Origin: Eublepharis macularius
Taxonomy: Eukaryota > Chordata > Lepidosauria > Squamata > Eublepharidae
Assembly: GCF_028583425.1 (NCBI RefSeq)
Contig: NC_072801.1
Coordinates: forward strand, 66,603,766-66,667,765
Direction: 5' to 3'
DNA length: 64,000 nt
Below the pieces are notes generated by a model, which saw only the letters and a list, made by a program, of their open reading frames with translations, had not been told where the DNA came from and did no database searches. The position numbers and the translations under genes are program-made. Of the stretch, positions 32,401-43,396 are shown in pieces; position 1 is the first letter of the stretch; every line of letters starts with the position of its first letter.

Positions 32401-34000
32401 TTCTCTAGTTTAGAGTCCTGCACTCTTAACCACTACACCAAACTAGTGTAGTATATCTAGGGATTTTGTATTTATCTACCACTATTCTACATATAACTTA
32501 GATCTAAACATACCAGGGAGATTAACTAATGCAAGTGGAATTCCCTCTGTCATTTCAGTTCAAACTCACTAAGTCAGACCTCGAGTCACAGCCTTTTGTG
32601 TGTCATCGTAGTGTGTGCAACTGCACTCTGATTTCAGTTTTCACCTCTTCAAATTCTTCCATCTTTAAGTCAAGGAAACACAGGAACACATGATGTACCC
32701 AGATTAAGCAATATGAACCAAAGTTGTGATAAATAAAATAATCTAGTGGATATGTGCCTTCACCTTGGTAGCACAGGCAAGCTTGATCTTGTCAGATTTC
32801 AAAAACTAAGCAGGGTTGACCTTGGTTAGTATTTGGATAGGAGACCTCCAACGAAGACCAGGGTTGCAAAGGCAGGCAATGGCAAACCATCTCTCTTGCC
32901 TTAAAAACTCCCCCAGGAGTTGCCATAAATCAGCTAAGACTTGAAGGTACTCTCCACCTCCACCACAAGATATACAGGTAAAATCACACAGAACAAATAA
33001 AAGAACTGAAATCTCATGAATTGTTTTCCATGGAAATTTTATTTTAGACAGCTTAACACATGGATTGTTAATTTTAGATGCAGATCTGTGTGAAAAGTGC
33101 CCAGAAGATCAGTATCCAAACAAGAAACAGATTCGGTGCATCGACAAAGTGATCACCTACTTATCCTACACTGAACCCTTGGGAGGAGTTCTGGCTTCCT
33201 TGGCCCTTTTCCTTTCTGTGATAACAATGATGGTGTTGGGGCTCTTTGTTCTGCACTGGGACACTCCCATCGTCAAGGCCAACAACAGGAGCATCACCTG
33301 CACCCTCCTGGCCTCTCTGCTGCTCGGCTTCCTCTGCTGCTTCCTGTTCATTGGCCAGCCTGGGAAGCTGACCTGCCTTCTTCGCCAAACTCTCTTTAGC
33401 ATCACCTTCTCCGTCTCAGTTTCTTCTGTGCTGGGCAAAACCATCACTGTGGTTGTGGCTTTCATGGCCACCAAGCCAGGAAACAGGATGAGGAAATGGG
33501 TTGGGAAGAGGCTGGCACTGTCAGTTATTATTGTTGGTTCTTTCATTCAAACAGGCATCTGTGTTGCGTGGTTGGCAATTTCACCCCCTTTCCCAGAGCT
33601 GGACATGCATTCCCAGGTGGGCCAGATCACAGTGAAATGCAACGAAGGCTCAGAGATCATGTTCTACCTAGTCCTGGGCTACATGGGCTTTCTGGCCACC
33701 ATCAGTTTCACTGTGGCTTTCCTAGCAAGAAGGTTACCTGACAGTTTCAATGAAGCCAAGCTGATCACCTTCAGCATGCTGCTCTTCTGCACTGTTTGGG
33801 TTTCCTTTGTCCCAACATATCTTAGCACCAAAGGGAAATACATGGTGGCCGTGGAGATCTTCTCCATCTTGGCCTCCAGTGCTGGCTTGTTGGGTTGTAT
33901 CTTCTTCCCCAAATGCTACATTATAATACTGAGACCTGAACTGAATACCAAGCAACAGTTAGTAAGGGAAACTACAGAAAAGATAAAGTTTCACAACTGA
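24517..34000 (+). CDS. Vomeronasal type-2 receptor A, complete six-exon gene
   Basis: This is a family C GPCR expected on vomeronasal sensory neurons, binding peptide or amino-acid-like cues. The coding exons are 24517-24761, 26811-27102, 27873-28724, 29757-29984, 31766-31892 and 33078-34000, all with GT donors and AG acceptors. The joined length of 2667 nt gives 888 residues without a stop. Domains in order: signal peptide (hydrophobic core residues 12-28); Venus-flytrap ligand-binding domain (about 30-539), including the SYGS segment at 181-184; cysteine-rich NCD3G linker (exon 5, about 540-585); and a seven-transmembrane 7tm_3 domain (about 610-860). The linker is joined through [18 protein letters not shown]. 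Length and splice phases match the family. A candidate polyadenylation signal lies at 34216-34221. Introns carry repeats, including a long-terminal-repeat-like insert in intron 4. Gene B, 1.2 kb downstream, is its tandem paralogue. I see no break. Confidence 0.93.
25320..25330. other. V2R A intron 1: mostly unremarkable
   Basis: This entry stands for intron 1 (24762-26810). It holds the F8 palindrome at 26207 and a (CTA)n array plus SINE at 26355-26640. Otherwise no feature is recognised. Confidence 0.4.
26207..26356. repeat. F8 palindromic repeat
   Basis: The arms AAGAGTCCAGTAGCACCTTT and AAAGGTGCTACTGGACTCTT face each other. CCAACTTTATTGTAGCATAA and its complement make up the rest of the stem around a loop near 26285. 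This is the cleanest palindromic copy of F8 in the window. Confidence 0.75.
26355..26417 (+). repeat. (CTA)n microsatellite
   Basis: About twenty uninterrupted CTA units lie between the F8 palindrome and a SINE, all inside intron 1 of V2R gene A. Confidence 0.95.
26418..26640 (-). repeat. tRNA-derived SINE (Sauria-like)
   Basis: On the minus strand this reads TGGTTAGATTGCTGGACTAG, then a B-box-like GGTTTGAATTCC, then a GCCAGTCACACC-type body. The A-box side lies at about 26630. Confidence 0.65.
26811..27102 (+). CDS. V2R A exon 2: flytrap domain
   Basis: Preceded by CTCATTGCAG and followed by GTACGTGC. 292 nt, entering in phase 2 and ending in phase 0. It encodes [20 protein letters not shown] and ends YKIPQ, the characteristic V2R exon 2 boundaries. 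Confidence 0.93.
27455..27775. mobile_element. F3 foldback inserted in an F8 arm (V2R A intron 2)
   Basis: The F8 arm runs 27455-27514 (TTGAGTCCAGTGGCACCTTA). The F3 palindrome occupies about 27515-27752, with ends GAGCGGAACTACAAGTGAC and GTCACTTGTAGTTCCGCTC. F8 sequence (CTTCCTTCTTCAGAC) resumes after it. The inner arms match the F3 copy at 17467 (GGACACTTGTCAGCTTCCCT). Confidence 0.6.
27873..28724 (+). CDS. V2R A exon 3: flytrap domain core
   Basis: Acceptor TCTCCCATTAG, donor GTAAGACAC. 852 nt, phase 0 at both ends (284 residues). It begins [20 protein letters not shown] and includes [15 protein letters not shown]. It ends with NVQPWQ. SYGS corresponds to the family C segment that contacts amino-acid ligands. 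Confidence 0.95.
28818..28990 (-). mobile_element. CR1-type LINE fragment in V2R A intron 3
   Basis: TTAGAATCATAAGGTTGGAA followed by GTCATCTAGTCCAACCCCC is the reverse-complement signature of CR1 LINE 3' regions in sauropsids. Confidence 0.6.
29351..29611. mobile_element. F1 hAT-like palindromic element, complete
   Basis: The termini CAGGGCTTTTTTTCTGG and GCTGGAAAAAAAGCCCTG are inverted repeats. The exact 8-bp GAGACAGG lies on both sides (29343-29350 and 29612-29619), as expected for hAT insertion. The core is a long palindrome of GATCTCCAGACAGAGGGGAG arms. It sits in intron 3 of V2R gene A. Confidence 0.88.
29757..29984 (+). CDS. V2R A exon 4: flytrap domain end
   Basis: Acceptor CCCCAACTCAG, donor GTAGGAAAG. 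228 nt, phase 0 (76 residues). It encodes [20 protein letters not shown] then [14 protein letters not shown], and ends WNPIFKQ. NTT is a potential N-glycosylation site. Confidence 0.93.
30040..30933 (-). mobile_element. LTR-like insertion in V2R A intron 4
   Basis: The roughly 0.9-kb insert, read on the minus strand, begins TG and ends GGTCATAACA. It carries a GATTGGCT-type CAAT box and an AATAAA in the last third, the layout of an LTR. It is flanked not by a 4-6-bp duplication but by a 39-bp direct repeat (30001-30039 and 30934-30977). A second, younger foldback (F3, 30461-30664) sits inside it. I treat it as a solo, non-coding fossil. Family and age are unresolved, and it could be another type of element with LTR-like ends. 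Confidence 0.5.
30461..30664. mobile_element. F3 foldback nested in the LTR-like insert
   Basis: The ends GAGCCAAGCTACAAGTGAC and CACTTGTAGCTTAGCTC flank long arms (GTTTTGATGGGAAATGTAGG and complement). The flanking triplets are TGA and TTA. Confidence 0.65.
31043..31466. mobile_element. F2 hAT-like element, complete
   Basis: It begins CAGGGGTCATTTCGTAG and ends CTCGAAATGAGCCCTG. The exact 8-bp GTTCTGGA flanks both sides (31035-31042 and 31467-31474). The interior is repetitive (AAAAGGGGCTGAAAATGG). No coding capacity. It shares its right-end design (ACATGTGACC ... GGAACTGCGTTCC) with F1, so the two families are related. Confidence 0.88.
31766..31892 (+). CDS. V2R A exon 5: cysteine-rich linker
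   Basis: Acceptor CCTCACTAG, donor GTAAGTAC. 127 nt, leaving one base of the next codon. It encodes [20 protein letters not shown] and [13 protein letters not shown], the NCD3G domain that couples the flytrap to the membrane domain. Confidence 0.93.
32195..32452 (-). repeat. tRNA-derived SINE (Sauria-like)
   Basis: Near-identical in layout to 2547-2822: (AAC)n, GATTTATATACTGCCC, AGCTGGCTTCAAGTGGAGG and CTTAACCACTACACCAAAC at the tRNA-like end. Located in V2R A intron 5. Confidence 0.75.
32755..32945 (+). repeat. 5S-rRNA-derived SINE
   Basis: GCTTGATCTTGTCAGATTTC, AAAACTAAGCAGGGTTGACC and TTGGATAGGAGACCTCC follow the 5S rRNA order. CAGGCAATGGCAAACCATC forms the body. Confidence 0.78.
33078..34000 (+). 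CDS. V2R A exon 6: seven-transmembrane domain
   Basis: Acceptor TTAATTTTAG, stop TGA at 33998-34000. It encodes [18 protein letters not shown], seven hydrophobic segments, [38 protein letters not shown] and [18 protein letters not shown], and a short cytoplasmic tail. Bases 33369-33904 differ from gene B by only three silent changes, whereas 33143-33368 differ at about 20 positions. Confidence 0.96.
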
Positions 34001-34215
34001 TCTTGAACAACCTTGATTTTTTTAAATGGCTTGTTCCAGCCAAATTCCTGTGCAAAGCTGGGATGGCCATTTCCAGGTTCATCAACAAAATTTGCCAAAA
34101 ATTGTAGTAGAAAATTTGGCAAATTTTCTCTAACTTTTTACATTGAACATAATTGTTTTTGTCTTTTGCTCCTATATTGTTTTTAATGTCCAAATGAATG
34201 TATGTGTATTCTGAA

Positions 34216-34221
34216 AATAAA
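34216..34221 (+). terminator. Candidate polyadenylation signal of V2R A
   Basis: AATAAA, 216 bases after the stop codon, in an AT-rich stretch. It is the first canonical hexamer downstream. Confidence 0.5.
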
Positions 34222-34604
34222 AATAGTTGTTTAAATTGAACATAAAAAGCAATGAGAGACTCTTGGTTGCTTGTCCTTGGGAAAACCAAGGTTATTATGA
34301 ATGGAAGGAAGCATTTCAGTGGAAAGTATTGGCCAAGGAGAGTAGGGGAAGAGACTTGTTCATCTGCTCAATGCTGCTGTTGTTTGTCGTATTGGGATAG
34401 TTATAGGGGTTTTCCTCTGTGGTTATTCACCCACAGCTGAAGTAGAGCTACAACAGGTGCTTTCTCAAAGGGAAGAGAGTCTCCAGAACCATTTTATCTC
34501 CTGCTTTTTATAAACAGTCATGGAAGAAAAGGTCACATATAGATAGAGCCCTAAATCTGTTGAAATCAATCATCGACTTTTTGAAAAGTTTGGAATGTTT
34601 GCAT

Positions 34605-34800
34605 ATATATGTGCCATCAAGTTGCAACTGGTTTATGGAGACCCCAGCAAGGGGCTTTCAAGGCAAGTGAGAAGCAGAGGGGGTTTGCCCCAAGTGCCTT
34701 CCTCTGCAGAGTCTTCCTTGGTGGCCTCCCATCCAAGAACTGACCCTGCTTAGCTTCCAAAATCTGATGAGATCAGGCTATACCATGCTTCCTTCCCTCC
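34605..34800 (-). repeat. 5S-rRNA-derived SINE
   Basis: On the plus strand this reads CCTTGGTGGCCTCCCATCCA, ACCCTGCTTAGCTTCC and ATCTGATGAGATCAGGCTA, the reverse complement of the 5S-derived head. It lies between the two V2R genes. Confidence 0.75.
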
Positions 34801-35228
34801 CTTGCAATGTTTAGGCAGCTGGCTTCCTGCTTTTCTTTTCATCTCCCCATAATCCATCACCCAATAGATTTCTGTTCAGAAATATTGGCCTTATGCCCAG
34901 CATGCACCCTGTTGTCCAAAGAATTAATTCTTCTCCCATGGCTGTTCCCCAAAAGATCAGACACTGGCTGTGTCATCATGCTTCTTTTGGATATGCAGGG
35001 CCTTAGGAATTTGGAGGAAAGTTCTGCTCTGTAATTATCTAGATCACTATTATTGAACATTTGTTTTTTTGTGTGAAAGTCTCAGGGCAAGCAAGAGGTA
35101 ACTTACAAAGAACAGAGCAAAAGCATTCATCTTAACTGCTCCCACTTTATCATAGATTATAAAGCTGCTTATCTTTGTGGGTGATTTTCTGTAAAGCTCG
35201 TCCTCCTTCCATTGGTTGTTACATTATA

Positions 35229-35476
35229 ATGCACATTTACAGTAAGGATTGGAGCCAACCTTTGGAGAAATTTGTATTACTGCTCCTTCTTGTCCTCCTG
35301 TTACATCCTGCTTGCAGCATGAATGTGAACTCTGCATGCAAACAGCAACCCAAACTTCACCATAGCATACCCGCATCCCGAGACAACGTTATCACTGGTG
35401 TGTTTGTATCCATTTCATTTGGTACTATTCAGTTATTGAATTTTGCCAGACAACCACAGACGATCGAGGGGTACAT
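35229..35476 (+). CDS. V2R B exon 1: signal peptide and domain start
   Basis: The ATG lies in ATTATAATGCACAT, the same local context as gene A (TTATAATGCATAT). The frame is open further upstream but without an ATG. 248 nt, ending before [24 protein letters not shown] leads into a leucine-rich signal core. Confidence 0.9.
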
Positions 35477-38400
35477 GTAAGTAGCTCTTTGTTTCTTTAA
35501 AGGGTGCATGATAACTCTCATCTGATTTTGATTATTCTGCCGTGCATTGTTCTCCTATAAACCCAAGTGGAGGGTTTCACATCACTTCAAACACAATGCT
35601 TTCCAGGTGGGGTCTGTTCAAATATCCATCTAACACTCAGAAAGCATTCTGAAGTCAAGTTATGGAAGACAAGAAGAGGTGATTTATGCTCAGATGTTTG
35701 GCATTAATTCTTCCAGGGTTCTAGATTATTAAACTCACTGTAGTCAGTCCAACAAACAAAGGACAGGATCAGGAGATGGCATGTCTAAATAGTTATCTCC
35801 CCTCCTGCATCTGTAAACCGTTTAAAAGTCTACTTGACACTGCAACAACATTCATTTTCACAGCAAGCCACGGTTTCTAGTTACTCGCTTTTTTAACACA
35901 AGTCTCAGGGTTGTCAGTTTGTGCTATGTCTTGGATTATAATCCTGCACGCTTCCTCTACACAGAGCAGGTCACAGAACAGTTCCTTTAGAATGTTTCTG
36001 CTAGCTTCCCTACTAAAGTCCTGAGTGCAGGAAAAGCTTTTATGGGGCCATGCAATTCACACCAACTAGAATATTTCCCATGGTTCATCAAGGAACATTT
36101 GTACCTTCTGTCTTCTGTGAGGCCCCCATTCTAGCCTCCCACTCCAGCTTCTGCTGTGAAGAATTTCTCACATTGTCTAAACTGATAATTGGTGAGGTTT
36201 TTGACCAATGAAGTTTTCTAACAGTGTTAAAGTACTGGAAGAGCCAAAGTAGTACTTATGGTTGTTGTGGATTTTCCGGGCTGTATAGCCGTGGTCTTGG
36301 CATTGTAGTTCCTGATGTTTCACCAGCAGCTGTGACTGGCATCTTCAGAGGTGTAGCACCAAAAGACAGAGATCTCTCAGTGCTACACCTTCAGAGGTGC
36401 TGCACCTCTGAAGATGCCAGTCACAGCTGCTGGCGAAACGTCAGGAACTACAATGCCAAGACCACAGCTATACAGCCCGGAAAATCCACAACAACTATCG
36501 TTAACTGGCTGTGAAAGCCTTCGACAATATAAAGTAGTACTTAGTCTTGGAACAGTACCTGGAAGAATGAAATCCCCACCCAACCATGAAATTCACCGAG
36601 TAACGTTTTACTAGTCACTCTGTCTCAGTTGAACACAGCATACTTTTGAAGATTGCATTTTGGAGAGATAACTACATGAGCAGCTAATGAGCTCCTTGCT
36701 CCTTGGATCAAAGGTGGGATAAAACGGTATAGGCAAATCATCTCAAAATGCAGAGGTCGTTCACGGTTGTAAACCAAGCAGACATTCAGCCCTGATAGCT
36801 TTCTCTTCATAACTGCATCCTTCAGATGGGGGCTTGCATTAGATTAATAACGTAGCAGCACTACAACAATTTCATCTTGACACTGTATGAATTACATTTG
36901 CAATTTCTGCAGTTGTCAATGTATATGAGCAGCAGACGAGCTCCTTGGATCAAAGGTAGGATAAAAAGTTATATAGACAGATCATCTCAAAACGCAAAAG
37001 CCATTTACAGTTGCAAACCAAGCAGACATTCAGCTCTGATAGCTTTCTCTTCTTATCTGCATCCTTCTGATGGGGACCTGCATTTCCTGAGGATCTGCTT
37101 CTTAGATTAATTAATGTAGCAGCAGTACAAGGATTTCACCTTGACACTATATGAATTACATTTGCAAATTCTGCAGTCGGCAGTGTATGCAAATTAAATG
37201 CATTTGTAAGATGCTTTATCTAAGAATAGATGACTACATGAACCTCTCGTTGCAGTATGTGGACTAAAAACTACCAGCACATCCTTGCCTTTGTTTTTGC
37301 CATGAATGAGATCAACAAGAATGCCAAACTCTTACCAAACACCACACTGGGGTTCGAGATCTACGATAACAATTTCCATGAAATAAAGTCATGTTGGAAC
37401 ACACTGAGTCTACTCTCCACAGGACAGATGTTTCTCCCCAACTACAGCTGTGGAAGGAACAGGAAAATAATGGCCATGGTTGGTGGTCTCACTTCCACAA
37501 ACTCCATTGAAATGGCCAAGATGTCATCTGCCTACAAGTTACCACAGGTATGAATGTCTGTGTACATTCAAAAATGGTTGTGTAGGTTCATTTCTAGTGT
37601 AAGCCCTGTTCCAACTCTTTTCCTGTGGGTTCCTCAACATCTGGAACACAAACACTGCCATCCTAAACAGAGTTACACTTTCTAAGCCCATTGATTTAAA
37701 TGGGTTTAAACATGTGTAACACTTCTTAGGATTACACTGTTAATGACTCTTCTCAGGGTCCTTTTAGTAATTAATATGTTCAATGGGTTATCTTGGATCC
37801 CCGCTGCTACAGGTCTCTCTTATCCTCACTCTTCCAAACAGTGCTTCCTTCAAATTCAGAGTTCAATACCCATACTAGGTTACACCATCAGTAATATGGA
37901 TGCTCTGACTATATTTGATGTGTGTGCTTTTCTTGCAATCTCATTTCAGATTATAAAGTTTTATTAAAATGTTATTTTTTCAGCCTTATTTATAGCCAGC
38001 TGTTCTTGCTGCAACTCAAGGCAGATTACACAGAGTGAGTCAATGCACTTAAATAGGATGAGACACCTGATAAGCAATATAATAAATCTAGGATATTGCT
38101 TAGATAACCAGTGACCACAAAGAAGCAGATTTCTGGTCTCAGATTAAGGAAGGATGGTTCTGAGTTTTAAAATATGTTTTCTCACCCCACCCCCACCCCC
38201 ACCAGCTCAGTTATGGCTCCTTTGATCCAGTACTGAGTGACAAATCTCAGTTCCCTCATTTCTTCCGGATGATTCCAAACGAAAACCATCAGTACATTGG
38301 GATTGTTCAGCTACTGAGGCATTTTGGATGGAATTGGATTGGCCTTCTCTTATCAGATAATGACACTGGAGAAACATTCCTTCGAACCCTGAAACCAAAG

Positions 38401-41400
38401 CTCTTTCAGAGCAATATTTGCATTGCTTTGACATACATGATTGCAACAATGTGGATCAACGCAACACCACAGCACATTAAAGGCCTGCAAATTGTGTCTT
38501 CTAGTCTCAAGTTGAACAAAATCAATGTGGTTGTTGTCCATGGAGATATTCAATCTATGGGGTGGTTACCGTTATATCTCTTATATCTGGAAAATAATTA
38601 TATGCGTTCATTTGAGAGCGTTTGGATCACAACCGCTCAGGCAGACATCACATTTGCTATTTTAAACAGTCGATTACCAGCAAAATCCCTCAACGGCACT
38701 TTGTCCTTCTCGCTCCACACAAAAGAGGTGCCAGGATTTCATGACTTTCTTGAGACCATAAATCCTGTCCAATCTACATATTATCGCATCCGTATATGGT
38801 GCCTGCTTTTTCAGTGCTCTTTCCCTACACATTCGACATGCCCTTTAGCCAAAGCAAACTGCACAGGGGAGGAGAAACTGGGGAGCCTGCCTGGAACTGT
38901 GTTTGAAATGGGAATGGCTGGTCAGAGCTATGCTATCTACAATGCTGCTTATGCTGTAGCGCATGCCCTCCAAGCTCTGTATTCATCGAGAAGTCAACAA
39001 AAAGCAAAAGGGGATAGAAGGAGACAAAGCTTTCCAAACATTCAACCATGGCAAGTAAGTCATAACGACACAATTTTTTAAAAATGTTAGTCTTATGGAT
39101 ACAAATACTTCAACTGGATGGATTTGGGGCCCTTCATTTGTAAGCTATAGACTAAAAGAGATGAACCTTGAATTCAGTCCCCATATTATATTCATTCCAG
39201 CCTGAGAAAATGCAGTTTTCATGGCTTCTGTAGAATATTTTCCACAATGCAGAATATTATGTCTTTGATTCCATGATGATGTCTGGAGATAAAATCCAAA
39301 TGCATGCAGGAAATTTGTTCCTCCCCAGGTTGAGTCCTGGTTTTGCAAACAGGTAGGCAGCTGATTCTTCAAGTGTGTGTTATATGTGCCATCAAGGCAC
39401 CTCCAACCCATGGCAACCCTATAAATGAAAGAGCTCCAAAATGTCTTGTAATTAACAGACTTGCTCAGCAATGCAAAACTGGAGGAAGTGGCTTCTTTTA
39501 TTGAGTCAAGCCATCTTGTTTGAGTCTTCCTCTTTTCCTACTGCCTTCAACTTTTCCTATCATTATTAACTTTTCCAGAGAGTTTTGTCTTCTCATGAAG
39601 TGACCAAAGTAGGAAAGCCTCAGTTTTGCCATTTTCTTCTTCTAGGGAAAATTCAGCCTTGATTTGATCTAGATTCCTCTTATTTGTCATTTTGGCCATC
39701 CATGGTACCCTTAAAACTCTCCTCCTGCACCTCATTTCAAATGAATCAACTTTCTTCTTCGAAAAGAGTCCAGTAGCACCTTTAAGACTAACCAACTTTA
39801 CTGTAGCATAAGCTTTTGAGAATCACAGTTCTCTTCGTCAGATGCGAGAACTGTGATTCTCAAAAGCTTATGCTACAGTAAAGTTGGTTACTCTTAAAGG
39901 TGCTACTGGAATCTTTTTGATTTTGCTACTACAGACTAACATGGATAACTCCTCTCGATATATGACCACGGAAAGCACAGCTTTCTTCTTGTCCGCTTTC
40001 TTCATTGTCCAACTTTCATATCCATATCTATAGTATACCCTTCATATCATATCCATATCCATACCTTTCATAAATGATGACATTTATGACGTCCTTGAAA
40101 CATTCCACTTCACAAACAGTGGCTCCTTCTAGGGTAATTCCTGCTCTGATCTTCAGACCCTGTCACAATTCCCATGGTATCATTGGTAACTTTAGTTGCC
40201 AAACCAGTTCTAAATCTGGCTGCAACCAGTTTGGCCATCATTATTTGTCAATTTATTTTAAAAAAAATCATTGGATTCCACTGTTATGTTATATTGAAAG
40301 GCTTATTTGCAAGCAGAAACATTTTGTTAATATATTGGTTTGTTTTGAATTATATTTGGTATTGTAAGAAGCTCTTTATTTTGTGTACATTATATTTTGT
40401 ATTTATTATCAGGTGTGAAACTTTTTTTTAATTTCCAAAAGAAATTTATTTTAAAATATTTATTAGGGTTATGCATTAAGATATTCTACCCCTAAACAAT
40501 GCCCCAAATTTCCTATTTTGTTGCAAGTTGCAAATACTTGAAATGAAACAGAACACTTCCAAAAATTCAGGATTTTTCAAGTTGATTGGCATGAAATTTA
40601 GGTTATCTCAGGTTATTTCAGGTTATTTTAATTTTTTGTGTTTCCCTATTTTCGATGGATAGAGGCCAGGTATACCTTCATAGTTTCCCATGCATTTTGG
40701 ATATAATATTAATATTTTTCAAGAAAATGATAATCATGTCCTTTTCTGAAATGTTGGGATAAAATGAAAAAATTTTAAGGGCACAGCCCTAATATTTACA
40801 CCCTACCTTTCCATAAATCAAGATCGTTAACAATCTTAGAAAACTTTTGAAGTACATTAAAAGCAACGCCATGGCTCCTATGCCATCACTCATCACAAGC
40901 ACAGATTACTATAAAATACCAAGAGAGATTTGCAAGAATCAAGAAAAAAGCCCCACCAGAAAGAAAGCACCAATTCAAAAAGACAGACACCCAATTCAAC
41001 AATCAGAAAATGTGGTTGTACATTACAGGCATTATGAAGCAATATTTATACTCATTAGGATTACCACTGGCAGGGTCATAACGGTGATTTCAACAGGAGA
41101 TGTGTCCAACTCAGGACAACTGAGTGGAGGAAAAAGGAGTTTAAAAAGTCAGAGGTGATAGTTATATAAGGGAATAACTTCACTGGCTAGTTTGGTGTAG
41201 GGGTTAAGAGCAGCGGGACTCTAATCTGGAGAAACGGGTTTGATTCCCCACTCATCTGCTTGAAGCCAGCTGGGTGACCATGGGTCAGTCTCAGTTCTTT
41301 CAGAGCTCTCTCAGCCCCACCCACCTCACTGGGTGACTGTTGTGGGGATAATAATAACATACTTTGTAAACTGCTGTTACATTGTTAAATTGTCCTGAAG

Positions 41401-43325
41401 GACAGTATATAAATCCAATGTTGTTGTTATTTTCTTGAAGGAAAGGAGATAGGCAGATGTGCCCCTGAGCCTTTTTACTCTCTCTCAACTTAGTCTACAT
41501 CACACGACACTTGTGAGATCAAAGGTGTGAGGGTGTGTGCAATACTCTTTGTTCTGAGAACCTTGGAATGGAGGACAGGTAAACATGTGAGGGAAAAAAT
41601 GAAAAAATGTATTCTACACATAATAAATTATTAGCCTATTCATTTGAACAGTGATTCATGTAATTTCTTTGATAGTAGGGGCAAAGGAAGGGTGCAAAGG
41701 AAATCTGTGTCAGGGGACCACAGTGGCTCTCTAGTAGAGATGGGCATGAACCGAAATATGAACCAAAATTAAGCACGAACTAGGACAGTTCGTGGTTCAC
41801 AAACCGTGGTTCGTCAGACCCCTTTTCTGATGAACCGCCACAAACTTTAGGCTGGTTCGTTTGGTTCGTTTTTTGGTTCATGACTGCAGACAGCCTGGTT
41901 CCAATCTATCAGTTTCCTAGGCAACAGGGGATGGACTTCCTGCAGACATTCTGCTGACCCAGAAGTGACCTTCTTCTGGCCCGGAAGTGACCTTCTGCTG
42001 ACCCAGAAGTGATGGTTTCCTGACCTGGATGTGCTGTTTTCATGAACCAAACAAACTGGTTCACGAACCAGGGGCAGGTTCGTGAAATTTGACAAACCAT
42101 GAACCGCATGGTTTGGTTTTTTCCAGTTCGTGCCCATCTCTACTCCCTAGATCCCTGGAAGAGTTGACAGTGAGTTGAGGTTGAAAATCAGTGAGAGCAT
42201 TCAGGTTGCTCCCTAAAACATCCCTAAGGATCTGTGGAACCATTTATGTTATTTTATGTTACCAATTTATATGCCATCATTCTGATTCTTAAGACTCCCA
42301 GGGCAGCTAATAGTCCAAAGGAAAGGAGAGATAAAGTTAAGGGTCATCCATATATTGTTAGTATTGCAGCCCTACTTTCTGGATGACCTTCCATGATTGT
42401 TTCATGTAGTGTTAAATAGCAGACCAAAGATCGAACTCTGAGGAAGCCAACAAACACAAAATAGAATCCCAGGGACACCTTCCAGAAAGAATGGAGCCAC
42501 TGCTGGACATCCCAGCCTGCATAGTAGGGTTCAATCACTGCATAGCAAAGGTCATCAAAATTGATGACCAGGGCAGTTTCTTTTACACATGCAGTCCAAA
42601 AAACAATGTTGAATAATCCTGATAATCTATAGGATCTGGGGCTGAGTTGCCACCATACACGAGTATCTTGTTCAGAAAAAGGCAAGTGGGAGACTGGCTG
42701 ACAAATATTCAGATAGATGGGAGTCCAGTGTTGATCTTAAGGCCATAGGAATGGATTAATCTAATAGTCATCATTCTCACAAGTTCTTCTTTCTCATATC
42801 ACTGTTATTTTATCTCAAGCTTCACTCTTTTCTGAGAAATATCTGCTTTAACAACACTGCTGGGGAGGAAATCTTTTTTGATGGAAATGGAGATTTGGTT
42901 ACTGGGTATGATATTATGAACCTGGTCATATTCTCCAATAGATCTTTCCAGAAAATCCAAGTTGGAAGAATAGACCCCTGGGCTCCTGAAGGCAAAGATT
43001 TCATTGTTAAAGAACATTCCATTGTGTGGAATCAAAAGTTTAAACAGGTATGAAAGAATTTTTATGAACAGGGAAATGCTGTCCAGGTTTTGGTAATTTC
43101 AAAGTGAGATATTTCTTCGGTTCCTTAAATGCTCCAGTCATACATTGCCAGAAGAAATAAAGATTGACCCGGTCTGAGTGCTGCTTCCTCCTAATTTATC
43201 TGTACAAGTGGTGAGGAAATGGTACATCATCTCTCTGTCCACTGAGAATCGCCTGAATTCACTCTCAGTCCAACAAATATCAGTGTTTGGTGGCAACTTT
43301 GGAATACTGCATGGATGGCTGTCAG

Positions 43326-43396
<71 letters not shown>

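Noticed and set aside
33161-33546. Long minus-strand frames opposite V2R exon 6 (also 48075-48455)
   Set aside because: They mirror the coding exon in antisense and are conserved only because the sense exon is.
41185-41260. Possible tRNA gene
   Set aside because: The A and B box-like motifs belong to a SINE head. The sequence does not fold into a full cloverleaf by eye and is repeated elsewhere with the same body.
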